Positions 8,180 through 15,175 of a DNA stretch of 15,283 bases are shown here, piece by piece (the first letter of the stretch is position 1; each line of letters starts with the position of its first letter). The position numbers and the translations under genes were made by a program. The DNA comes from JBDNDK01 sp046719185 (GTDB lineage: Bacteria > Armatimonadota > UBA5829). The notes under the pieces are model-generated. The model was not told the DNA's origin. It did not search any database and worked only from the letters and a program-made list of their open reading frames with translations. The DNA lies in NCBI GenBank assembly GCA_046719185.1, contig JBDNDK010000044.1:1-15283 (forward strand). The letters are read 5' to 3'.

Positions 8180-9046
8180 GTGATCGTTTCATTTATTGGT
8201 CTTGGAACAATGGGCAAACCCATGGCTTGCAATCTAATAAATGCAGGCTACAATCTTAGAGTATTTAATAGAACACAATCAAAAATGAATTCTTTAGTTG
8301 AAATGGGTGCTACTGGTTGCAGCTCACCTGCAGATTGTGCTAAAGATGCTGATGTTATAATAACAATTCTTTCTGACTCACCAGATGTAGAAGAAATTAT
8401 TTTGGGAGAAAATGGAATATTAATAACTGCAAAGAAGAATTCCATAATAATTGATATGAGCACTATCTCACCAAAAGTTGCTGAAAAAATATCTGAAGAA
8501 TGCAGAATAAGAGAGATAAATTTTCTTGATGCACCTGTTACTGGTGGTGAAAAGGGAGCTATTGAAGGCACACTTTCAATATTGGTTGGAGGTGATGAGA
8601 GTATATTAGAAAAAGCAAAACCAATATTTGATGTTTTGGGTTCAAAAGTTACTTACTTTGGTAAAGCTGGTTCTGGACAGGCTGCAAAATTATGCAATCA
8701 AGTTATATGTGCATTAAATATAGTTGCAATGAGTGAGGGTCTAGCTCTGGCAGAAGCATTTGAATTAGATTTAGAAACTCTTCTTTCTGCTATATCTGGA
8801 GGAGCTGCTGGTTCTTGGATGCTCACAAATCTTGGTAATAAAATAAAAGATAATGACTACAATCCAGGCTTTAGGATAGCTCTTCAACAAAAAGATATTA
8901 GGCTTGCATTAGAATCTGCTGAAGATTTAAAAATGCCCCTTATTGGTCTGGGCACATCTCATCAGATATTCAGAATTGCTGAGGCAATGGGTCTTGGCGA
9001 TGATGGAACTCAAGCTCTTTATAAAGCTATTATCTCATTGAGATAA
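8180..9046 (+). CDS. NAD(P)-dependent beta-hydroxyacid dehydrogenase (3-hydroxyisobutyrate dehydrogenase family)
   Basis: The 288-residue length is typical of the family. The N-terminal Rossmann domain begins IGLGTMGKPMA (6-16). FNRT at 29-32, with R31 and T32 after the second strand, favours NADP(H). The substrate-binding signature is DAPVTGGEKGAIEGTL (117-132), the catalytic lysine is K170 in GQAAKLCNQ, and a second conserved lysine is K239 in LQQKD. The helical C-terminal domain ends normally. Family members reduce tartronate, glyoxylate or succinic semialdehyde, or oxidise 3-hydroxyisobutyrate; the NADP-type motif points towards the reductase side (GarR/GLYR-like), but the substrate cannot be fixed here. 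The start is GTG 8180, with GGAGG at 8168-8172. It converges on the c-di-GMP gene with a 5-nt gap. Confidence 0.9.
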   Translation: MIVSFIGLGTMGKPMACNLINAGYNLRVFNRTQSKMNSLVEMGATGCSSPADCAKDADVIITILSDSPDVEEIILGENGILITAKKNSIIIDMSTISPKVAEKISEECRIREINFLDAPVTGGEKGAIEGTLSILVGGDESILEKAKPIFDVLGSKVTYFGKAGSGQAAKLCNQVICALNIVAMSEGLALAEAFELDLETLLSAISGGAAGSWMLTNLGNKIKDNDYNPGFRIALQQKDIRLALESAEDLKMPLIGLGTSHQIFRIAEAMGLGDDGTQALYKAIISLR

Positions 9047-9051
9047 AAAGA

Positions 9052-11757
9052 TTAAGCTGCATATACATCATCTTGGATGCATTCACTATAACTTTGGTCA
9101 TTGTTTTCTGAATGTGTATGTTTATCCATTATACATCTTGTTAATGCTTCAACAATTTGGCAGCTGTAATGTTTTCCACTAAGTTTATTTATTTCTTCTA
9201 TTGCTTCTTTAGGGCTCATACTTTTTCTGTATGCTCTTTCTGAAGTGAGTGCTTCATAAGCATCTGCAACAGCAATAATTCTCGACAATAATGGAATTGC
9301 AGGTCCTTTTAGACCATCTGGATATCCTTCTCCATCAAGTCTTTCGTGATGATGTCTGATTATATTGCTTATATATGCAAGTTCATCAATTGCACCAACA
9401 ATTTTACTACCATTTACAGGATGCTGTTTCATTGCAGCCCATTCTTCATCAGATAACTGCGAATTTTTATTTAGCAAGGAATCAGGTAAAGCAATTTTTC
9501 CAATATCATGAAGCTTTGCCGCAAGTTCTAATGCATTTCTCTCATCATCTGGTATTCCTAATTCATCTGAAATAGAGAGAGCAATTTCAGTTACTCTTTG
9601 GCTATGTCCAGCTGTAAACTTATCTTTTGCATCAATAGCAGCAACAAGAGCTTCTATTGCTTGCAGAAGTATGGTCTTGCTTCTTCTACTCATTTTTTGT
9701 CTTTCAATTCTTCTTCTTTCGATATTTCTTTCAATTATAATTGGAATTTCAGATGGAGCAATTGGTTTTGTTATAACATCTGCTATTCCTAATCTTATGG
9801 CATTTTTACTTTCTTCTGATGAATCATCAGAAACAATTGAAATAACAGGCATATTAGGATGAATTGAAGTTAAAGAAGATAATCCTTTGGCATCAGCATC
9901 TGGGATATTTGTATTATTTATGATTGTTATATCAAATAATCTATTTTTTAGGATTTCAAGAGCATCACCAACAGAGTCAACTTTGTGAACAGAATACTTG
10001 CTTGAATTGGAAATATCAATATTTTCACTATTTTCAATTTCTGGACTTTCAATTAACAATACATTTAATTCTTTTGAACCTTCTTCTGAGATTTCAACAT
10101 CATCATCTATTGAAATTGACTTTCCCCAAATAACAACTCTATTTCTGCCTGTTATTTTAGCATGGTATAGAGCTTTATCTGCCTTTTCAATTAATTCATT
10201 AGGTGTAGTGCCGTCTTCAGGATAAGTGGATATTCCCATGCTGACGGTTATGTTTCCTTTTCTATATGATTGTTCTGCAATACATTTTCTTATTCTTTCT
10301 GCAACAACAAGGGCTTTATGTTTGTCAAGTTTCCTAAAAATAAGAGCAAATTCTTCACCACCATACCTAGCAGCAACATCATCTTGCCTTAGTTTGCTTG
10401 CCATAACCCTTGCTACTTTTCTTAAAATGTAGTCTCCTTCTTGATGTCCATGAGTATCATTATATGTTTTGAAATGGTCAACATCGACCATTATGACTGA
10501 GAAGATAGAGTTAGCATTAATTTTATTAGCATTGCAGAGTTCACTTAAAATTTGCTGCATTTCTCTATGGTTTGATAGTCCTGTTAATCCATCTTTTGTG
10601 GCTTGAATTTTAAGTTCGTAATTTGCTTCAGCAAGATTATCAACAAAAAATTGTGATTGTTCAAATTCAAGTGCATATGAAAGCAGAGAAGACGCCTGAG
10701 CAGCAATTGCTTTTATTATTTCAATTGTGTCTTCTGGTTTCACAATATTTACATTGTAACAAGCTATAATAGCTCCAGATGCAGACAAATCTGATCTTAT
10801 TGGTGAAGCTACAATGCTTTTAATACCATTTAATATCAATAGCTTTGAAGATTTATTATCTAAACTTATCAAATCTTGTTCAGATAAAAACATAGAATCA
10901 GTTTGATTTCTATCTGTTATATATTTCTCAAACAAATCTTGTAATGGCTTTTGAATTGCATTTGTCATTCCTGCACTAGATTCACAATCTATTGCAGCTG
11001 TATTTCTATTAACTGTAAATAGTGATACATATTCTGTCTGCATAGCTTTAGAGCAAACATCTACCAGTAGATCTATTATTTCTTCTGTTTTCACATTTGG
11101 TTTTATGGAAGGCAGAACACTGGAAACAAGTTTTATCTTATTTAGTTCTTTTTTCACAAAGTCTTCAGAATAGAATTTTTCAAGAGAAACCGATATAAAT
11201 CCAGCCACTGGTATTATTTCGGTTAGTTGTTCATTATTCAATTCAGAGTTAAATGCAATTAATAGATAACCTCTGGTTAATTTTGAGTCATGAAGTCTAA
11301 AAATTGCAAGAGATACATAATCATTTGTTATTAAATCATCAAATTTTCTTTTTCTTACATCTGTATTAGATATATATATATAGTTGTCTTGCTGAAGTTT
11401 GTTTTGGATTATAGCATCAAACTCATCTTGTTTAAAATATTCACAATTGATATTCCCGGAAAAAGCTGGGATTGTGAGTTTTTCTGTTACAGATTCTCTT
11501 AGCAAGATTGCAGAGGAATTAACAAAACTTAATGAATCATCTAATAACTTTATTATTTTAAACAAAGTTTCATTTAGATCTTTTGATGTAGATAGTATTT
11601 CACTAATTTGAGTAAATAAACTTGTGGGTATAATTTTATCAGAAAATATTTTTATATCTGAGTATCTTGTTTTTTTTGTATAATAGAACAAGATAGCAAT
11701 TACTACTAATATAAAGCTAGATAATATAATAATAGCTGCAGAGTTATAGAGATACAT
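9052..11757 (-). CDS. Membrane-anchored GAF-GAF-GGDEF-pseudoreceiver-HD-GYP c-di-GMP signalling protein
   Basis: Residue numbers here count from a TTG at 11802. I prefer ATG 11757 (residue 16), because the TTG has no ribosome binding site and the membrane segment (about 22-41) then follows directly. AGGTG lies 12 nt upstream of the ATG, which is long, so the start is uncertain. Two GAF-like regions (about 60-210 and 235-380) precede a diguanylate cyclase domain (about 403-560) with GGEEF at 481-485 and an intact inhibitory I-site RxxD (472-475) five residues before it. A receiver-like domain (about 578-692) keeps the TKP lysine (679) but has Asn where the phospho-acceptor Asp should be (FDITIINN). 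An HD-GYP phosphodiesterase (about 705-890) has HDIGK (765-769), HHHERLDGEGYP (817-828) and DGLKG. Both c-di-GMP synthesis and breakdown motifs look intact. Confidence 0.93.
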   Translation of the reverse strand: MYLYNSAAIIILSSFILVVIAILFYYTKKTRYSDIKIFSDKIIPTSLFTQISEILSTSKDLNETLFKIIKLLDDSLSFVNSSAILLRESVTEKLTIPAFSGNINCEYFKQDEFDAIIQNKLQQDNYIYISNTDVRKRKFDDLITNDYVSLAIFRLHDSKLTRGYLLIAFNSELNNEQLTEIIPVAGFISVSLEKFYSEDFVKKELNKIKLVSSVLPSIKPNVKTEEIIDLLVDVCSKAMQTEYVSLFTVNRNTAAIDCESSAGMTNAIQKPLQDLFEKYITDRNQTDSMFLSEQDLISLDNKSSKLLILNGIKSIVASPIRSDLSASGAIIACYNVNIVKPEDTIEIIKAIAAQASSLLSYALEFEQSQFFVDNLAEANYELKIQATKDGLTGLSNHREMQQILSELCNANKINANSIFSVIMVDVDHFKTYNDTHGHQEGDYILRKVARVMASKLRQDDVAARYGGEEFALIFRKLDKHKALVVAERIRKCIAEQSYRKGNITVSMGISTYPEDGTTPNELIEKADKALYHAKITGRNRVVIWGKSISIDDDVEISEEGSKELNVLLIESPEIENSENIDISNSSKYSVHKVDSVGDALEILKNRLFDITIINNTNIPDADAKGLSSLTSIHPNMPVISIVSDDSSEESKNAIRLGIADVITKPIAPSEIPIIIERNIERRRIERQKMSRRSKTILLQAIEALVAAIDAKDKFTAGHSQRVTEIALSISDELGIPDDERNALELAAKLHDIGKIALPDSLLNKNSQLSDEEWAAMKQHPVNGSKIVGAIDELAYISNIIRHHHERLDGEGYPDGLKGPAIPLLSRIIAVADAYEALTSERAYRKSMSPKEAIEEINKLSGKHYSCQIVEALTRCIMDKHTHSENNDQSYSECIQDDVYAA

Positions 11758-11871
11758 ATTTTTTATATTCACCTGAAAAACACTGAAAAAATAACTATTC
11801 AAATATATATGGGTCTAAGTAGAAACCCTTATGTAAAGATTAAAAAAATTATATTAATATATTCGGCTGTT

Positions 11872-11900
11872 TAGAAAAAGTCTTTATACTTAACTATAAT
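11872..11900 (+). promoter_or_regulatory. Candidate promoter of amrS
   Basis: TAGAAA (four of six -35 matches), a 17-bp spacer and a perfect TATAAT (11895-11900) lie about 65 bp upstream of the amrS ATG, in the divergent region between the c-di-GMP gene and amrS. The match is moderate and the region is AT-rich. Confidence 0.35.
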
Positions 11901-11966
11901 TATATTAAACTTATGCATTTTAAGAATTCATACTCAATGTATATTATGTCATATATTTAAGAAAAA

Positions 11967-13040
11967 ATGAGAAAAAATATTGATTTATTATTAGGAAATC
12001 TTATAAGCAAGGGAAAACTACCTCAGGCATTACTTTGGGAAAAAGTAGATGATGCAGGTTCAAAATGTGGCATGTGTCAAAGAAGATGTGTTATTAAGGA
12101 AAATGACACAGGTTACTGCGGAACTGTTGCAAATGTCGGAGGTGTATTATACACACTCATCTATGGAGTGATATCTTCAGCTGCCTCAGACCCAATTGAG
12201 AAAAAACCAGTATTTCATTTTATGCCGAGCTCAAGTGTTTTTTCTATTGGTACACTAGGCTGCAATTTCAAATGTAAGTTTTGCCAGAATTGGCAGATAG
12301 CATATTCAGATGCAATTGAACCCAATAGACATTGTCAGAGAGATATCAGTCCTGATGCAGTAGTTGAATCTGCAATTGAAAATAATTGCCAAGGAATTGC
12401 ATGGACATATAATGAACCTGCCATTTGGGTGAATTATGCTTTAGATTGTGCAAAACTTGCTAAGAAATCAAATTTATATACTGTTTATGTAACAAATGGC
12501 TACAGCACTCCTGAGGCTCTTGATTTGATAGCACCATATCTAGATGTTTACAGAGTAGATATAAAGAGTATGAATGATGATTTTTACAAAAAACTTATAA
12601 AGGTTGGATCATCACAAGGCATCAGAGAAGTGGCAGAAAGAGCAAAGCACAAATGGGATATGCATATAGAGTGTGTAACAAACATAATCCCTGGCTGGAA
12701 TGATAGTGATGAAGAAATAAAACAAATGGCAGATTGGATTATACATAAATTAGGAGATGATACTCCATGGCATTTAACAAGATTCTTCCCAAATGCTCAG
12801 ATGAATGATGTTCCTCCAACTAGTCCTGAAACCCTAATAAGATGTGTGAAAACAGCAAAAGAGCAGGGGTTGAAGTTTGTATATATAGGCAACATAGCAA
12901 TTCCATTAGGTGAAAATACATATTGTCCAAACTGCGGAAAGCTCAACATTGAAAGAGACATCTACACCACAAAGATAGTAGGCTTAGCTCCAAACGGCAA
13001 CTGCAAATATTGCGGGGAGAATTTGAATATAGTGATATAA
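11967..13040 (+). CDS. amrS: AmmeMemoRadiSam system radical SAM enzyme
   Basis: The 357-residue product has the AmrS layout. An N-terminal cysteine-rich segment (C34, C37, C41, C51) leads into a radical SAM core with the cluster motif GCNFKCKFCQNW (C99, C103, C106). Further core features are TYNEPAIW (147-154), VTNGYSTPEALD and VDIKSMND. HLTRFFPNAQMN lies at 269-280, and a C-terminal zinc-ribbon-like pair of CxxC motifs is at 320/323 and 346/349. The family is named for genomic association with Memo- and AMMECR1-domain proteins; recent work links the group to radical chemistry on unusual substrates, but no function is settled for this copy. The partners are not in the window. No good Shine-Dalgarno precedes the ATG. 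The gene ends exactly where the sequence character changes. Confidence 0.93.
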   Translation: MRKNIDLLLGNLISKGKLPQALLWEKVDDAGSKCGMCQRRCVIKENDTGYCGTVANVGGVLYTLIYGVISSAASDPIEKKPVFHFMPSSSVFSIGTLGCNFKCKFCQNWQIAYSDAIEPNRHCQRDISPDAVVESAIENNCQGIAWTYNEPAIWVNYALDCAKLAKKSNLYTVYVTNGYSTPEALDLIAPYLDVYRVDIKSMNDDFYKKLIKVGSSQGIREVAERAKHKWDMHIECVTNIIPGWNDSDEEIKQMADWIIHKLGDDTPWHLTRFFPNAQMNDVPPTSPETLIRCVKTAKEQGLKFVYIGNIAIPLGENTYCPNCGKLNIERDIYTTKIVGLAPNGNCKYCGENLNIVI

Positions 13041-13205
13041 ACTGGCAGTGTGCTTTCGAAAAAATTCGAACTGATTTCGCCCAAAATTTGAAGGTCTGGC
13101 GGAATTCCCCCCAGACCCCCAGAAGCGACCCTTTCGGATTGGACGATTTCAAGTTTTTCGTTCCGTTTTTAACGGAACTCCGAGCTTCGCTTGGTTTGGC
13201 GGCAA
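13041..13205. repeat. Hairpin-rich palindromic element at the island boundary
   Basis: This 165-bp stretch is visibly richer in G and C than its left neighbour and is packed with inverted repeats. TTCGAA-AAAA-TTCGAA is at 13055-13070, GGTCTGG/CCAGACC with an 11-nt loop at 13093-13117, a perfect 8-bp stem GTTCCGTT-TTT-AACGGAAC at 13160-13178, and CCGAGC-TTC-GCTTGG (one G.T) at 13180-13194. It is open on both strands. It starts at the amrS stop codon and merges into the 3' end of the broken nuclease. I interpret it as a dispersed palindromic or mobile repeat; the copy number elsewhere is unknown. Confidence 0.5.
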
Positions 13206-13788
13206 ATTCTTTTTTAATCTTTTTGTTTTCCCAGTACTTTCTAACACGCTTGAAATAAGAAATTCTGTCATTTATATTTTCAATTTCTCTCGGATAAAAT
13301 TCAAAAAGAGAATTGCATATTTCAAGCAACCATCTTTTCCTGCTATTTTTTGTGATAACGCTAATATTATTTGAATTGGCTATTTGTATTTTCCCCAGCC
13401 AAGAGCACCAAGTGTCAAACAATCCCAACTCAAAAATTCAATGGGGACAAAATTTACTTTGTCTATAATTATTTTGGTGTCCTGAATTTTGTAGTCGGTT
13501 TTTAGTACAACAAAATAATTTTTATCATCTTCGTAAAATCTCTCTAATCTCTCAACGGAAGGTTAGGTTTGGCATGTTGAAATTTGAATCTAATCTGTGC
13601 GTTTTTACATCAACAACAAAATAGTTTCCATCTTTGTCATTGAAAGCTAAATCCGCCATTGCTCTGCGGGCAAAATCCGAAGAATAATTTGAACTTAAAT
13701 CGCCCAAAATCTTGTCGAAATTATCCGCTAGTAAATCTTGAATTGCATCGTCAACAGCACGCGGACTATTGATTGTGCGAGGGGACAA
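13041..13788 (-). pseudogene. Broken PD-(D/E)XK type II restriction endonuclease
   Basis: The N-terminal part (TTG 13788 to a TGA at 13552-13554) contains a PD-(D/E)XK core: MADLAFND with D46, then YFVVDVKTH with D60 and K62. The frame breaks after FNMPNLT. Removing one base (A at 13560) continues it as SVERLERFYEDDKNYFVVLK and on to LGALGWGK, which stops at TAG 13380-13382. Adding one base to the T-run at 13389-13392 restores the first frame as KIQIANSNNISVITKNSRKR and further. The repaired protein would be about 195 residues before the repeat tail. Eighteen more open codons precede the TTG up to a TAA at 13843-13845, so the true start may be lost. The C-terminal frame has no stop of its own and runs into amrS antisense to 12943. 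It follows the methyltransferase, as a restriction partner would. Confidence 0.72.
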
Positions 13789-13874
13789 AAAGTCGGTCTG
13801 CGAATTAAGAAAATCTAAAATCTTCTTTTCTAATTTTTTATATTAGTCTTTATAAAATATTTGGCTTTTAATAG

Positions 13875-14885
13875 TTATAATAATTTATCAAAGAATAAAT
13901 TTGGGATATCCGACTTTTTGTGTTGACCGTTTTTTCCATTAGTTTGTTCGTTTAATGTGTTTCTTTCCCAAAAAACACCATCGGAATATCCTTGAATTGT
14001 TTTGTCGTTTTCTGCCATTTCAAGACGTTTTTCCGCTAAACAACAATATAATTCGTCTATTTCAATTCCAATATACCTGCGCCCCAATTTTTTAGCAACC
14101 ACCGAAGTCGTACCAGAGCCGAGAAATGGATCAAAAACTATATCATTTGGTTTTGAACTGGCCAATATAACCTTCGCAACTAATTTTTCTGGTTTCTGCG
14201 TTGGGTGGTCTGTGTTTTCTGGCATTGACCAAAACGGAATCGTTATGTCTGTCCAAACATTAGACGGGTGGGTTATTCGATAATTTCCCTTTTCTGTTTT
14301 CTCCCAATCTTTCGGATTTCCATTTTCATCTTTGTAAGGGGCAATAACTTTTCTTTTCATCTTGACCGCTTCAACATCAAAATAATATTTGTCGGAAAGG
14401 GTACAGAACCAAATGTCCTCTGAGCAGTTTTTCCAGTTAGATTTTGCCCCTCGTCCCTTTTCTCTTTCAAAGGTGATTCTATTTTGAATTTGAAAATATT
14501 TTTTTGCTACATTAAAAATTGCACCTGACGATTTCCAATCTCCACAGATATAAACTGAGGCGTGAGGTTTCAACAAACGAATTATTTTTTGAACCCAAGA
14601 ATCTAACCATTCCTCATATTTTTCAGATTCCATCGCCTTAAAATCTGTAAGATTAAAAGTTTTGTTTAAGTTATATGGGGGATCAACGAAAACTAAATCG
14701 ACAAATTTATCCGGTAATAAATCCAGAACTTGAAAAACATCTTGATTGATTGTTTTATTTTGAATATCCGAAACAAAAACAGGATTAACTAGTTTAATAA
14801 GTTTCTTTTTTAGGTGCGAAATCTCGCTATTTTCTAGCGTTATCGTTCTGTTTCTTGGTGCTCGATTTTTAGATTTTGTTTTCAT
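13875..14885 (-). CDS. Site-specific DNA methyltransferase, beta class (N6-adenine or N4-cytosine)
   Basis: The 336-residue product has the beta-class order. The catalytic motif IV VDPPYN (67-72) comes first, then a variable target-recognition region, then HPTQKPEKL (227-235), then the SAM-binding motif I FDPFLGSGTT (251-260) with VVAKKLGRRYIGIEID. It transfers a methyl group from S-adenosylmethionine to an adenine N6 or cytosine N4 in a specific site and would protect host DNA from the adjacent nuclease. The ATG lies 2 nt after the stop of the upstream HTH gene. The frame is intact, unlike both neighbours, so it may now act as an orphan methyltransferase. The C-terminal tail of about 45 residues (from IQGYSDG) is polar and not part of the core. 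The recognition sequence cannot be inferred. Confidence 0.93.
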   Translation of the reverse strand: MKTKSKNRAPRNRTITLENSEISHLKKKLIKLVNPVFVSDIQNKTINQDVFQVLDLLPDKFVDLVFVDPPYNLNKTFNLTDFKAMESEKYEEWLDSWVQKIIRLLKPHASVYICGDWKSSGAIFNVAKKYFQIQNRITFEREKGRGAKSNWKNCSEDIWFCTLSDKYYFDVEAVKMKRKVIAPYKDENGNPKDWEKTEKGNYRITHPSNVWTDITIPFWSMPENTDHPTQKPEKLVAKVILASSKPNDIVFDPFLGSGTTSVVAKKLGRRYIGIEIDELYCCLAEKRLEMAENDKTIQGYSDGVFWERNTLNEQTNGKNGQHKKSDIPNLFFDKLL

Positions 14886-14887
14886 GC

Positions 14888-15103
14888 TTATTTTATTAAG
14901 TCGTCAATTTTAATTCCACGGCAGCTAGCTATTTTTGCGACTGTCTGAATCGAGGGCTTGGTTATCACATTGCTTTAAATCTTGGTCAGCGTTGTATAAG
15001 GAAGGTCGAATTTTCTCGCAAGTTCGTCCTGAGTTAATCCTTGCTTATTTCTAAGCTGTTTTATCTTATCCCCAATGGTTTCATTATTGTTTTGACTTTT
15101 CAT
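14888..15103 (-). pseudogene. XRE-family HTH regulator interrupted by an in-frame stop
   Basis: ATG 15103 opens a frame reading IGDKIKQLRNKQGLTQDELA and then PYTTLTKI, a classic HTH_3/XRE helix-turn-helix. At codon 43 (14975-14977) it hits TAA. The same frame then resumes as SNVITKPSIQTVAKIASCRG and IKIDDLIK to a TAA at 14888-14890. In this family the interrupted position is usually Glu (TKIESG or TKIESN), so GAA to TAA is the simplest explanation. The intact protein would be 71 residues, the size of the controller (C) proteins and small XRE regulators of restriction-modification modules, and it abuts the methyltransferase. The ATG has AGGA five bases upstream. The 42-residue product lacks the last helices and is probably inactive. 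Confidence 0.8.
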
Positions 15104-15175
15104 AGTTTCCTAAGTATGATAGTATTGTATGGGTGCTTATTTAACCCTTCATAAATATGATAACAAATAAAACAC
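15104..15175 (-). promoter_or_regulatory. Upstream region of the HTH-methyltransferase operon
   Basis: No strong promoter is seen. A perfect inverted repeat TCATA-AA-TATGA lies at 15149-15160, about 46 bp upstream of the start. Reading towards the gene, CATAC is repeated 13 bp apart in CATACAATACTATCATAC. Such symmetry would fit an operator for the XRE regulator, but both elements are short and AT-rich. Confidence 0.25.

Noticed and set aside
9375..10432. Several 60-75-codon plus-strand frames within the c-di-GMP gene
   Set aside because: All are opposite well-conserved HD-GYP, receiver or GGDEF coding sequence and read as low-complexity hydrophobic peptides.
13010..13258. 82-codon plus-strand frame across the amrS 3' end and the boundary element
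   Set aside because: It starts inside amrS in another frame and is the complement of the palindromic element and nuclease tail; the openness is explained by the palindromes.
12943..13428. 161-codon minus-strand frame taken as an independent gene
   Set aside because: Its first residues are out of frame relative to the upstream nuclease segment, its middle is the nuclease C-terminal part, and its end is amrS antisense; it is better read as part of the broken nuclease.
14002..14283. 93-codon plus-strand frame opposite the methyltransferase
   Set aside because: It lies antisense to motif I and the conserved HPTQKP region; no ribosome binding site and no family resemblance.
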